Source: Rhodocyclales bacterium
Lineage (GTDB): Bacteria > Pseudomonadota > Gammaproteobacteria > Burkholderiales > Rhodocyclaceae
NCBI GenBank assembly: GCA_016214145.1
Contig: JACRPA010000006.1
Span: forward strand, 372,001 to 436,000
Direction of reading: 5' to 3'
Length of the DNA: 64,000 nucleotides
The notes beneath the pieces were generated by a model. It was not told the DNA's origin and did no database searches. It saw only the letters and a program-made list of their open reading frames with translations. The position numbers and the translations under genes are program-made. Of this stretch, positions 21,933 through 32,254 are shown one piece after another (within the stretch, counting starts at the first letter, position 1; each line of letters opens with the position of its first letter).

Positions 21933-24074
21933 TCAGACAGCCGTGGCGTCGATGGCGCTCGTCGGCGATTCCGTTCCGCTGCCCGCCAGTGTGAAGCGGA
22001 ACGTCGCGCCTTGCCCGACCTCGGCTTCCGCCCAGATGCGCCCGCCATGCCGATGCACGACCCGCGCCGCCGAGGCCAGGCCGATGCCCGTGCCTTCGAA
22101 CTCCTCCGGCTTGTGCAGCCGCTGGAACGGCCCGAAGAGGCGGTCGGCATAGCGCATGTCGAAGCCGACGCCGTTGTCCCTGACGACATGGATGGTTTCG
22201 CCGCCGGCAGTTTCCTGTGCGAACTCGATGCGCGCCTGCGGCTTCGTTCGCGTGTATTTCCAGGCGTTTTCCAGCAGATTTTCCATGAGGACGCGCAGCA
22301 GCTGGGGATCGCCGATTGCCGTGCATCCCGGCGCGATGGCAATGTCGACCCGGCGCAGCGGATCGGATTTCGCCTTGTTGTCCAGGATATCGCCGGCCAG
22401 TCGGCTCAGGTCAACCGTCTCGCGCCCCATGCTCTTGCGCGAGACGCGCGACAGTTCGAGGATGTCGTCGATCAGCGTGCCCATCCGCTGCGCCGCATTG
22501 CGCATTCGATTCAGGTAGTCCTGTCCCTGCTCGTCCAGCCGATCGCGGTATTCCTCGAGGAGGAGCTGGCCGAAGCCGTCGATGCCGCGCAGGGGCGCGC
22601 GCAAGTCGTGCGAGATGGAGTAGGCGAACGACTCCAGTTCCCGGTTGGCCGTCTGCAGTTCGGCGGTGCGCTCGCGCACCCGCGCCTCCAGATTTTCGTT
22701 GAGCCGCTGGATCTCCTTCTTCGCCCGCACCTGTTCCGTGATGTCCTGGGCGGTGCCCAGGGCGCGCTCCGGCTTTCCATCGCCGCCGCGGAACACCTCC
22801 CAGCGCACATGCAGGTGCTTGATGCGGCCGTCGGGAGTCAGGATGCGATGCTCGATCTCGAAGCTCCCCCGGGCCGTGGCCGAATCGAGCCAGGCCTGGC
22901 GTATCCCCGGCAGATCGTCGGGATGCACCAGCTTCAGCAAGTCTTCGAAAGTGCCGCCGAAGGCGCTCGGCTCGCGCTCGTAGATCCGGTAGAGCTCGTC
23001 GGAAAAGGCGATGCGCCTGCTGACGATATCAAGCTCCCAGCTGCCGACAAGGCCGATGCGTTGCGCTTCCTTCAGCCGCGCCTCGCTTTTGTGCAGCGCT
23101 TCCGCCGACTGCTCCTGCTCCGTGACATCGAAGAAAAGGCCGTAGAACCCGCTCGCCCTGCCATGTTCCGGATGATCGGGCACCAGTTTGACTTCCATGA
23201 GGCGATCGCCGAAAGCGGGAGATGAACGGCGCCCCCGGTAGCTGACCTGCTCGCCGGCCAGCGCCTGCTCGATGAGGGGACGGGCCTGCTCGAAGGCGGT
23301 TTCCCCGATGATTTCCCGCAAGTGCCGGCCGACGATGGACTCCGTGGTGAAGCCGAAAAACCTGGCATAGAGCGGATTGGCGAACCGGCAGACCATGCCT
23401 TCATAGGCGCAAATCATGGCCGGCACGTTGTCCATGAGCAGCCGCAGCTCGGCATCCCGGGCTGTCAGTTCATCCAGGCGCGACGCCAGATCGAGGCCCA
23501 GCCGGCGCAAGGCCTCGTGCCGCAGGCGGAAGCCGCGAAAAATGTGATAAGCGACGACGGCGGCCAGGGCGATATAGACGGAAAAGGCGATCCAGACGAT
23601 GAGCGGCGGGGAGGCGTATTTCATCAGCGGGAGCAGGCCGGCCCTTTCCGTCAGCGCCAATGCCAGCCCGGCAAGGATGGTGGCGATGACCAGCGCAATG
23701 GCGCTGCGCGCCGGAAGCAGCCAGCCCGCCAGCACGATGGGAATCGGCAGGCCCATCAGGCTCGGGCTTCGCAGCCCGTTGTTGATGCAGAGCTGCAGAA
23801 CCATCGCAGCCCAGATTCCCCAGGTCAGCACCCCGGCCGCGGCCAGGGTGCTGCCTTGCCTCAGAAGGACCAGGGCGGCGAGCGCGCACAGAATCGCGGC
23901 AAGGATTCCCCCGCCCCGTGAGACCGCTACCGTGAAGGAGTAAGGAAGGGCTGCGATATAAACGAGGCTGCCGACCAGGATCAGGCCGCTGAAAATCCTC
24001 AGCAGCCGCCGCGTATTTTCATCGTGCAGCAAGGACTCGCGAAAATCGCGGTGGAGGTCGGCTCTGGAGGACAA
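21933..24074 (-). CDS. Membrane PAS sensor histidine kinase 2 (paralogue)
   Basis: 713 aa from a TTG at 24074, chosen because AAAGGA lies 7 nt before it; further TTG starts exist up to 24110. Five to six membrane helices (residues 30-170), two PAS/PAC units, then HisKA with His489 in SISHDLRAPLRG and HATPase_c. The kinase half is highly similar to the downstream kinase over about 240 residues, but it has one PAS fewer. The two genes are 98 bp apart in the same direction, so probably a tandem duplication. Divergent from uvrD. Confidence 0.92.
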   Translation of the reverse strand: MSSRADLHRDFRESLLHDENTRRLLRIFSGLILVGSLVYIAALPYSFTVAVSRGGGILAAILCALAALVLLRQGSTLAAAGVLTWGIWAAMVLQLCINNGLRSPSLMGLPIPIVLAGWLLPARSAIALVIATILAGLALALTERAGLLPLMKYASPPLIVWIAFSVYIALAAVVAYHIFRGFRLRHEALRRLGLDLASRLDELTARDAELRLLMDNVPAMICAYEGMVCRFANPLYARFFGFTTESIVGRHLREIIGETAFEQARPLIEQALAGEQVSYRGRRSSPAFGDRLMEVKLVPDHPEHGRASGFYGLFFDVTEQEQSAEALHKSEARLKEAQRIGLVGSWELDIVSRRIAFSDELYRIYEREPSAFGGTFEDLLKLVHPDDLPGIRQAWLDSATARGSFEIEHRILTPDGRIKHLHVRWEVFRGGDGKPERALGTAQDITEQVRAKKEIQRLNENLEARVRERTAELQTANRELESFAYSISHDLRAPLRGIDGFGQLLLEEYRDRLDEQGQDYLNRMRNAAQRMGTLIDDILELSRVSRKSMGRETVDLSRLAGDILDNKAKSDPLRRVDIAIAPGCTAIGDPQLLRVLMENLLENAWKYTRTKPQARIEFAQETAGGETIHVVRDNGVGFDMRYADRLFGPFQRLHKPEEFEGTGIGLASAARVVHRHGGRIWAEAEVGQGATFRFTLAGSGTESPTSAIDATAV

Positions 24075-24141
24075 GCGAAATCCTTTCAGTTCGTTTCGCG
24101 ACAATAGCAAATTGGAATGTCGTTTGGAAATTGTCGCCGGG

Positions 24142-24147
24142 TATAAT
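24142..24147 (+). promoter_or_regulatory. Perfect -10 box upstream of uvrD
   Basis: TATAAT 26 bp before the uvrD ATG. No good -35 is visible at 16-18 bp spacing, so it would need an activator or extended contacts. Position in the divergent spacer supports a uvrD promoter. Confidence 0.5.
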
Positions 24148-24172
24148 CGGCACTACTGTTCATTGCATCCAA

Positions 24173-26371
24173 ATGTCGACCCTTCTTCGCGGCCTGAATC
24201 CCCCCCAGCTTGCCGCCGTCACCCTGCCGCCGCAGCACGCCCTGATTCTGGCCGGCGCCGGTTCCGGCAAGACGCGCGTGCTCACCACGCGGCTTGCCTG
24301 GCTGATCCAGACCGGCCAGGTCGGTACGCACGGCGTGTTGGCCGTCACGTTCACCAACAAGGCGGCGAAGGAAATGCTCACGCGGCTTTCCGCCATGCTG
24401 CCCATCAACACGCGCGGCATGTGGATCGGCACCTTCCACGGCCTGTGCAACCGCCTGCTGCGCGCGCATCACCGCGACGCCGGTCTGCCGCAGCTCTTCC
24501 AGATCCTCGATTCGGCCGACCAGCTGGCGGCCGTCAAGCGCCTGCTCAAGGCGCTCAACGTCGACGACGAGAAATTCCCGCCCCGGGATATCGCCAACTT
24601 CATTAACGGCCAGAAGGAGGCGGGCTTGAGGCCGGACGCGGCGGAAGCCTGGGACGAGTACACGCGCAAGCGCGTCGAGCTGTATCGCGAATACGAGGCG
24701 CAGTGCCAGCGCGAGGGGGTGGTGGACTTCGCCGAACTGCTGCTGCGCAGCTACGAGCTTCTGCAGCGAAACGAACCGATCCGGCTGCATTACCAGGGCC
24801 GCTTCAGCCATATTCTTGTAGACGAATTTCAGGACACCAACGTTCTGCAATACCGCTGGCTGAAGCTGCTGGCCGGCGGCGGCGCCCATCTGTTCTGCGT
24901 CGGCGACGACGACCAGTCGATCTATGCCTTCCGCGGCGCCGAGGTCGGCAACATGCGCGACTTCGAGCGCGAGTTCCGTGTCGACAACGTCATCCGACTC
25001 GAGCAGAACTACCGCTCGCACGGCAACATCCTCGACGCCGCCAACGCCATCATCAGGCACAACGCCGCGCGGCTGGGCAAGAACCTGTGGACCGATGCCG
25101 GTTCGGGCGAGCCGATCCGCGTGTACGAGGCCTTCAACGACATCGAGGAAGCGCGCTGGATCGTCGAGGAGGTGAAATCGCTTTCGCTGGACGGCATGGC
25201 GCGCCGCGAGATGGCGCTGCTCTACCGCTCCAACGCCCAGTCGCGCGTGCTGGAGCACGCCCTGTTCTCCGCCGGGCTGCCCTACCGCGTCTATGGCGGC
25301 CTGCGCTTCTTCGAGCGCCAGGAGGTCAAGCACGCGCTGGCGTATCTCCGGCTGATCGCCAACGCCGACGACGACGGCGCCTTCCTGCGCGTGGTGAATT
25401 TCCCGGCGCGCGGCATCGGCGCGCGCACCGTCGAGCAGTTGCAGGACGCCGCCAAGGCGGAAAAAGTCAGCCTCCACAGCACGGCGAGGAGCGGCGGCAA
25501 GGCGGCCGCCTTCGCCGCGCTCATCGACAAGCTGAAGGCCGCCTGCGAAGGCCTGACGCTGCCGGAGACCGTCGAGCAGGTGCTCGTGCATTCCGGACTG
25601 CGCGCCCACTACCAGACGGAGAAGGAAGGCCAGGACCGCCTCGCCAACCTCGACGAACTGGTGAACGCCGCCGCCAATTTCGTCGCCGAGGAAGGCACGG
25701 CGGACGCCGAGGGCGAGCTGTCGGGCGACCTCGCCGCCTTCCTCTCGCACGCCTCGCTGGAGGCCGGCGAGCACCAAGCCGGCGAGGGCGACGACGCCCT
25801 GCAGCTGATGACCGTGCATTCCGCCAAGGGCCTGGAGTTCGACGCGGTCTTCATCAGCGGCCTGGAGGAGGGCCTCTTTCCGCATGAGAATTCAGTGCGC
25901 GAGGAGAAGGGATCGGGAGGGGGCCTCGAGGAGGAGCGCCGCCTGATGTACGTCGCCGTGACGCGGGCACGCAAGCGCCTCTACCTCTCGCACGCCCAGA
26001 CGCGCATGCTGCACGGCCAGACGCGCTACAACCTGCCCTCGCGTTTCTTCGACGAAATCCCCGAGGCGTTGCTGAAATGGCTGACCCCGCGCATGGGCCG
26101 GACGCAAAACGCCGTCTCGCCGGGACTGACTTTTACTTCACCGCGCCGCGGCGGCTGGGCTGCGCCGCCGCCCGCCGCTGTGATGCGCCGCACGGCGGAG
26201 AAGGAGACCGGCGGTTTCCGCATCGGCCAGAACGTGGCGCACGCCAGGTTCGGCCAGGGCGTCATCGTCAACGCCGAGGGTTCCGGCTCGGATGCCCGCG
26301 TGCAGGTGAACTTCGGACGCGAGGGCGTCAAGTGGCTGGCGCTGTCGGTGGCGAAGCTGTCCGCGGCCTGA
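24173..26371 (+). CDS. uvrD: UvrD/Rep-family DNA helicase II
   Basis: 732-aa superfamily 1A helicase acting in nucleotide excision and mismatch repair. Walker A AGAGSGKT (residue about 30), DEAD-type motif VDEFQDTN, GDDDQSIYAFRGA, and the C-terminal LMTVHSAKGLEF and VAVTRARKRLYL motifs. A C-terminal Tudor-like segment (FRIGQNVAHARFGQGVIV) binds RNA polymerase in homologues. Start at ATG 24173 (MSTLLRGLNPPQL). Contains two copies of the 25-bp element (25462 on minus, 26110 on plus). Confidence 0.97.
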   Translation: MSTLLRGLNPPQLAAVTLPPQHALILAGAGSGKTRVLTTRLAWLIQTGQVGTHGVLAVTFTNKAAKEMLTRLSAMLPINTRGMWIGTFHGLCNRLLRAHHRDAGLPQLFQILDSADQLAAVKRLLKALNVDDEKFPPRDIANFINGQKEAGLRPDAAEAWDEYTRKRVELYREYEAQCQREGVVDFAELLLRSYELLQRNEPIRLHYQGRFSHILVDEFQDTNVLQYRWLKLLAGGGAHLFCVGDDDQSIYAFRGAEVGNMRDFEREFRVDNVIRLEQNYRSHGNILDAANAIIRHNAARLGKNLWTDAGSGEPIRVYEAFNDIEEARWIVEEVKSLSLDGMARREMALLYRSNAQSRVLEHALFSAGLPYRVYGGLRFFERQEVKHALAYLRLIANADDDGAFLRVVNFPARGIGARTVEQLQDAAKAEKVSLHSTARSGGKAAAFAALIDKLKAACEGLTLPETVEQVLVHSGLRAHYQTEKEGQDRLANLDELVNAAANFVAEEGTADAEGELSGDLAAFLSHASLEAGEHQAGEGDDALQLMTVHSAKGLEFDAVFISGLEEGLFPHENSVREEKGSGGGLEEERRLMYVAVTRARKRLYLSHAQTRMLHGQTRYNLPSRFFDEIPEALLKWLTPRMGRTQNAVSPGLTFTSPRRGGWAAPPPAAVMRRTAEKETGGFRIGQNVAHARFGQGVIVNAEGSGSDARVQVNFGREGVKWLALSVAKLSAA
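25462..25486 (-). repeat. 25-bp element, copy 4 (one mismatch)
   Basis: Minus strand CGCCGT-GCTGTGGA-GGCTGACTTTT inside uvrD, read on the coding strand as KVSLHSTA. The spacer length is conserved. Confidence 0.7.
26110..26134 (+). repeat. 25-bp element, copy 5 (perfect)
   Basis: CGCCGT-CTCGCCGG-GACTGACTTTT inside uvrD, in the poorly conserved linker before the C-terminal Tudor-like part. Read as AVSPGLTFT. Confidence 0.8.
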
Positions 26372-26404
26372 ACACGTTAGCGCCCCGCTTGCACCGCCGC
26401 TGAA

Positions 26405-26426
26405 TTGTTGGCATATTAGCCAACAA
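26405..26426 (+). promoter_or_regulatory. Palindromic operator of the TumE/TumA-like operon
   Basis: TTGTTGGC - ATATTA - GCCAACAA, perfect 8-bp arms, ending on the first base of the toxin ATG. Position and symmetry fit autoregulation by the winged-helix antitoxin. Its overlap with the start codon would block both transcription and ribosome access. Confidence 0.7.
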
Positions 26427-26710
26427 TGAAGGCGAGGCTTTTGTTTCGGCAAAGGGAAGAATTCGACGACGGCGCGGTGCTGGAAGCCGTGCTCTGGGAG
26501 GTTCCCGAGCCCGTGCCCGGCAGCACGCACCGTTTCAAGTACCGCCTGTTCTACGGCTATCCCGGCCGGCCGCTCGTGCGATACGACAACGAGCGCGGCA
26601 AGGGCGACCATAGGCACGTCGGTCGAATTCAGGCCGCTTACCGTTTTCGCACGCCGGAGAAGCTGATCGAAGACTTTCTCGCCGACGTTGCCGCAAGGAG
26701 AGCACTATGA
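26426..26710 (+). CDS. TumE-type toxin (DUF6516)
   Basis: 94 aa, basic, no signal. The pattern EAVLWEVPEPVPGSTHRFKYRLFYG..RYDNERGKGDHRH matches the DUF6516 / TumE toxin family, found beside HVO_A0114-type winged-helix antitoxins. Its cellular target is not established from sequence. The stop overlaps the antitoxin start (ATGA), so both proteins are made in step. Promoter-operator palindrome at 26405. Confidence 0.8.
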   Translation: MKARLLFRQREEFDDGAVLEAVLWEVPEPVPGSTHRFKYRLFYGYPGRPLVRYDNERGKGDHRHVGRIQAAYRFRTPEKLIEDFLADVAARRAL

Positions 26711-27069
26711 GAATTGCAACCATCGAAGTCAGCCAGGGCGCCGAAGCCGCCCTGAAAACGCTGGGCAGGGAATTCCCGCGCGCCTGGAAAACACGGCGCT
26801 ACCGTGGTGAGCGATTCGGCTTCGAAACGCCCGCCGCCCTGTTTCGCACCCTCACGCCCAAGCGCTGGGAATTGATCGAGGCGCTGCAGGCAGCCGGTCC
26901 GCTGACGCAGCGCGCGCTGGCGCGAACGCTGGGCCGCGACGTCAAGAATGTGCATTCCGATGCTGTGGTGTTGCTGGAAGTCGGTTTGGTCGAAAAGACG
27001 GAAGACGGCATGCTGGTCGTGCCTTTCGACGAAATCCGCGCCGGTTTCGTGCTGAAATCGGCGGCATAG
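26707..27069 (+). CDS. TumA-type winged-helix antitoxin
   Basis: 120 aa. The C-terminal two-thirds is a MarR-like winged helix (LTPKRWELIEALQAAGPLTQRALARTLGRDVKNVHSDAVVLLEVGLVEK), the HVO_A0114-type DNA-binding family that partners DUF6516 toxins. Expected to bind the toxin and repress at the palindrome. Overlaps the toxin gene by 4 bp. The pair sits between uvrD and an unrelated hydrolase, so it is an insertion into a housekeeping region. Confidence 0.82.
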   Translation: MRIATIEVSQGAEAALKTLGREFPRAWKTRRYRGERFGFETPAALFRTLTPKRWELIEALQAAGPLTQRALARTLGRDVKNVHSDAVVLLEVGLVEKTEDGMLVVPFDEIRAGFVLKSAA

Positions 27070-27102
27070 CGTTTTCGCTTGCCTATCTCGCCGGCGCGTC
27101 CC

Positions 27103-27879
27103 ATGAAAACGCGAGTCAACGGCATCGACATTCATTACGAGATTTCCGGCAGCGGGCCCTGGCTGACGCTGTCGCATTCGCTCTGCTGCGATGTCTCGAT
27201 GTGGCAGCCGCAACTGGCGGCGCTGGAGCAGCGTTTCACCTTGCTGCGCTTCGACACGCGCGGCCATGGGCAGACGGACGCGCCGGCAGGCGCCTACACC
27301 TTCGGGCAGATGACGGACGATGTCCTCGGCCTGCTCGATGCGCTGAAGGTCGAGCGCACGCACTTTGTCGGCCTGTCGATGGGCGGCATGATCGGCCAGC
27401 ATCTCGCGCTGAAGGCGCCCGGGCGCATCGACCGGCTCGTGCTGGCCGACACGGCGAGCCGGTTTCCTCCGGAATCGCAGGCGCTGTGGCCCGAGCGCAT
27501 CCGCATCGTCACCGAACAGGGCATGGAAGCGCTGGTGGATTCGACCCTGGCGCGCTGGTTCACCGCGCCCTGGCGCGCCGCGCATCCCGAGGTGATGGCG
27601 CAGATCGGCGGCCTCATCCGCAGCACGCCGGTGACAGGCTACATCGGCTGCGCCCATGCCATCGCACGCATAGACATCATGGACAGGCTGCGCGAGCTGA
27701 AGGCGCCGACGCTGGTGATCGTCGGCGACCAGGATGCCGGTACGCCACCGGCCATGTCCGAAGTGATCACGGCGGCGATTCCCGGCGCGCGGCTTGAGAT
27801 CATCCACGATGCGTCGCATCTTTCCAACATCGAGCAGGCGGACGCCTTCAACAAGCTGCTGCTGGATTTCCTTTCGTAG
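27103..27879 (+). CDS. Alpha/beta hydrolase, 3-oxoadipate enol-lactonase-like
   Basis: 258 aa. Nucleophile elbow GLSMGGMIG (Ser near residue 95), oxyanion region SHSLCCDVSMW, catalytic Asp in VIVGDQDAGTPP and His in HDASHLSNIEQ. The overall pattern matches PcaD-type enol-lactonases, but no other beta-ketoadipate genes are nearby, so the substrate is open. Start at ATG 27103 (MKTRVNGIDIHYE). Its TAG stop belongs to TAGGCCGG, a one-mismatch version of the palindrome word that follows. Confidence 0.88.
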   Translation: MKTRVNGIDIHYEISGSGPWLTLSHSLCCDVSMWQPQLAALEQRFTLLRFDTRGHGQTDAPAGAYTFGQMTDDVLGLLDALKVERTHFVGLSMGGMIGQHLALKAPGRIDRLVLADTASRFPPESQALWPERIRIVTEQGMEALVDSTLARWFTAPWRAAHPEVMAQIGGLIRSTPVTGYIGCAHAIARIDIMDRLRELKAPTLVIVGDQDAGTPPAMSEVITAAIPGARLEIIHDASHLSNIEQADAFNKLLLDFLS

Positions 27880-27887
27880 GCCGGTTT

Positions 27888-27944
27888 GTAGGTCGGGCTT
27901 CAGCCCGACCTTGGCCGTTGATGTCGGGCTGAAGCCCGACCTAC
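27888..27944. repeat. GTAGGTCGG-type palindrome pair before the SDR gene
   Basis: GTAGGTCGGGCTTCAGCCCGACC and GTCGGGCTGAAGCCCGACCTAC face each other around a 12-bp centre. Each unit is self-complementary. It lies 13 bp upstream of the SDR ATG and ends just before its AGGAGA ribosome site. Confidence 0.8.
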
Positions 27945-27957
27945 AGGAGACATCGCA

Positions 27958-28743
27958 ATGGATCTCGGCATCGCAGGAAAAAAGGCGCTGGTCTGCGCCG
28001 CCAGCAAGGGCCTCGGCCGCGGCTGCGCGCTGGCCCTGGCGAAGGAGGGCGTGCAGGTGACGATCGTCGCGCGCGGACGCGAGGCGCTGGAGGCGACCGC
28101 CGCCGAGCTGGAAAAAGTCAGTCCCCGCGGTACGGCGATTGCATGGGTCGCCGCCGACATCACCACGCCGGAAGGACGCGCCGCGGCGCTCGCCGCCTGC
28201 CCGCAGCCGGACATCCTGGTGAACAACGCCGGCGGCCCGCCGCCGGGCGATTTCCGCAACTGGTCGCGCGAGGACTGGATCGCCGCCCTCGACGCCAACA
28301 TGCTGACGCCGATCGAGCTCATCAAGGCGACGGTGGACGGCATGATCGCGCGCCGCTTCGGCCGCATCGTGAATATCACCTCCGGCGCGGTGAAGGCGCC
28401 GATCGACGTGCTCGGCCTCTCCAATGGCGCGCGCAGCGGCCTCACCGGTTTCGTCGCGGGGCTGGCGCGCAAGACCGTCAAGCACAACGTCACCATCAAC
28501 AACCTGCTGCCCGGCTTCTTCGACACCGACCGCATCCGCACGGTGATCGGCGGCCAGGCGAAAGCGCGCGGCGTGGCCTACGAAGAAGCCCTGGCCGAGC
28601 GCATCGCCACCATCCCGGCCGGCCGCATCGGCGACCCCGAGGAGTTCGGCGCCGCCTGCGCTTATCTTTGCAGCGCGCAGGCCGGCTTTGTCACCGGGCA
28701 GAACCTGCTGCTCGACGGCGGCGCCTACCCCGGCACTTTCTAG
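27958..28743 (+). CDS. Atypical short-chain dehydrogenase/reductase
   Basis: 261 aa, Rossmann fold with ASKGLGRGCALAL (instead of the usual TGxxxGxG) and LVNNAGGPPPG. The catalytic Ser is present in NITSGAV but the YxxxK pair is replaced: the equivalent region reads LGLSNGARSGL, with no Tyr or Lys. This matches the BKR-like SDR subgroup that lacks the canonical tetrad. Carbonyl reduction therefore cannot be assumed. Carries a 25-bp element (28113) in frame. Confidence 0.9.
   Translation: MDLGIAGKKALVCAASKGLGRGCALALAKEGVQVTIVARGREALEATAAELEKVSPRGTAIAWVAADITTPEGRAAALAACPQPDILVNNAGGPPPGDFRNWSREDWIAALDANMLTPIELIKATVDGMIARRFGRIVNITSGAVKAPIDVLGLSNGARSGLTGFVAGLARKTVKHNVTINNLLPGFFDTDRIRTVIGGQAKARGVAYEEALAERIATIPAGRIGDPEEFGAACAYLCSAQAGFVTGQNLLLDGGAYPGTF
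28113..28137 (-). repeat. 25-bp element, copy 6 (perfect)
   Basis: Minus strand CGCCGT-ACCGCGGG-GACTGACTTTT inside the SDR gene, read on the coding strand as KVSPRGTA. Confidence 0.8.
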
Positions 28744-28760
28744 CCAGCTCCCTGTCCTTG

Positions 28761-28820
28761 TGGGAGCGGCGTCCACGCCGCGATTGCGGCGCAAAAATCG
28801 CGGCGTGGACGCCGCTCCCA
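28761..28820. repeat. GGAGCGGCGTCCACGCCGCGA-type extragenic palindrome
   Basis: TGGGAGCGGCGTCCACGCCGCGA and its complement TCGCGGCGTGGACGCCGCTCCCA surround a short centre (TTGCGGCGCAAAAA), giving a long hairpin. It fills part of the 239-bp spacer between the SDR and malic enzyme genes. A longer relative lies at 31277-31393, so malic enzyme is bracketed by two copies. Confidence 0.85.
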
Positions 28821-28982
28821 CCCTGCTGTTTGAGGCCAGGCCTGTTTTGACCTGTCTTCCAGGCGACTGACGCCGGCGCCCCGTTCCGCGATACTTCCTT
28901 CTTGCGGCTTCCCACAATGGAAGCGCGGCCGGCTGCGGCCTAGAATGCATTGACCGTCCACAAGACGGGAGGAGAGAACACC

Positions 28983-31259
<2,277 letters not shown>

Positions 31260-31276
31260 CGCGCGTTAGGCTGTTT

Positions 31277-31393
31277 GTAGGAGCGGCGTCCACGCCGCGA
31301 TACCCCCTTTCTCCCACGGGGATTTCCTGCGGTCAGAAAAGGGGGTGGCCCGAAGGGCCGGGGGATTTATCGCGGCGTGGACGCCGCTCCTAC
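31277..31393. repeat. Long palindromic element after malic enzyme
   Basis: GTAGGAGCGGCGTCCACGCCGCGA (31277-31300) is matched by TCGCGGCGTGGACGCCGCTCCTAC ending at 31393. The 69-bp centre holds its own smaller palindromes (CCCCCTTT...AAAGGGGG; CCCGAAGGGCCGGGG). This is a composite REP/BIME-like structure. Confidence 0.85.
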
Positions 31394-31621
31394 ATTGCCT
31401 GTTCAACAAGCCATCCGTCCCCACCAGCCCGGCCGGCCACATAAACTCGCTGCGCTCGGACAATGTGACCGGACAGCCCCGGTCTGGCAGCCCTGCGCTC
31501 AGCGGGGCAGAGGGGGTCAAACGGCGAGGTCTCGTCGGCTAGTCTAGGATTGATGTGTTAAGCGAACAACAGGAAAGCCACTTTGATTTCCCCTAAAAAA
31601 TGCGAAGCTGATCCCTTTGGC
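31394..31621. other. Intergenic stretch with no recognised gene
   Basis: 228 bp between the palindrome and the next gene. The first part is GC-rich, with CGCTGCGCTCGG and CCCCGGTCTGG..., then it becomes clearly AT-richer from about 31540. No promoter, RNA or complete recombination site was convincing. Confidence 0.4.
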
Positions 31622-31957
31622 TTACGGGGAATGCCAGTGTGCTTTATGAATGACCTTTCCGTTTGAATTGAACTCGACTGACCATGCCTCAATATCCATT
31701 TTTATAGGATGCTCCCACCAAAGTCGCTTCGCACAAGGGCTTTCGCAAGGTTTCATTGCGTAGCGTAGGAAAGGATGGGAACTATCTTCACGGACGCTTG
31801 GATTTCCGAAGCGATCCAGCACTTGGTCTATCGTTTCGCCGTCTGCTGTGGCATCAAAAGCACTTTCGTACCTTGAAACGTAATGCCCACATGTACCTAT
31901 GCCAACAATTATTGCGGCTGCAACGGTGGAAAGTGAGTTTCGCAGGGCTCGATTCAT
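31622..31957 (-). CDS. Hypothetical membrane-anchored protein in low-GC DNA
   Basis: 111 aa. One N-terminal hydrophobic segment (TVAAAIIVGIGTCG), which could be an anchor or signal peptide, then a small domain with paired cysteines (KPCESPCAKRLWWE) ending EAWSVEFNSNGKVIHKAHWHSP. Codon use and base composition are clearly more AT-rich than the surroundings, suggesting transfer. The domain resembles conserved hypothetical proteins often seen in mobile gene pools; I cannot name a family. No partner gene. Confidence 0.65.
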   Translation of the reverse strand: MNRALRNSLSTVAAAIIVGIGTCGHYVSRYESAFDATADGETIDQVLDRFGNPSVREDSSHPFLRYAMKPCESPCAKRLWWEHPIKMDIEAWSVEFNSNGKVIHKAHWHSP

Positions 31958-32123
31958 TCGCGGGTTCCAATGCCATTGGTACTGGAGTCGTTTTCATTTT
32001 AGACGTGCTGAATCAGGGGGAGGCGATAGAAGTCCCGATTTGGAACACAGTATGCTCTCCGGCTAGGCAGACGACAATTCCGTCGGCTGCATTTGGACGA
32101 CACCAGTCCCTAACTCGTCATCT

Positions 32124-32148
32124 CGCCGTATCACGGAGACTGACTTTT
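32124..32148 (+). repeat. 25-bp element, copy 7 (perfect, intergenic)
   Basis: CGCCGT-ATCACGGA-GACTGACTTTT in the spacer (31958-32254) between the low-GC hypothetical gene and higBA. Apart from this element and the hig promoter nothing else was recognised in that spacer. Confidence 0.8.
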
Positions 32149-32201
32149 CCCGGCCGCTTCGCGCGCTTCCGCTTGGCGATACGATGCGGTCATCGGGAGT
32201 A

Positions 32202-32229
32202 TTGACTTTGTAATTCGACGGATTACACT
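32202..32229 (+). promoter_or_regulatory. Promoter and operator of higBA
   Basis: TTGACT (32202-32207) and TACACT (32224-32229) with a 16-bp spacer. Inside it sits an inverted repeat TGTAAT - TCGACGG - ATTACA (32209-32227), so bound HigA would cover the promoter. A further ATTACA copy follows at about 32242. Confidence 0.65.
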
Positions 32230-32254
32230 GTATCGCTGAATATTACACGTTGCC

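Noticed and set aside
19348-22326. 992-codon version of PAS kinase 1
   Set aside because: The N-terminal 160 residues are Arg/Gly/Ala-rich out-of-frame reading of the paralogue's 3' end; ATG 21834 gives a normal membrane sensor start.
31260-31621. Integron attC site near GTTAGGC (31265) and GTTAAGC (31558)
   Set aside because: Matching R''/L box partners with an imperfect stem at normal spacing were not found; no integrase gene.
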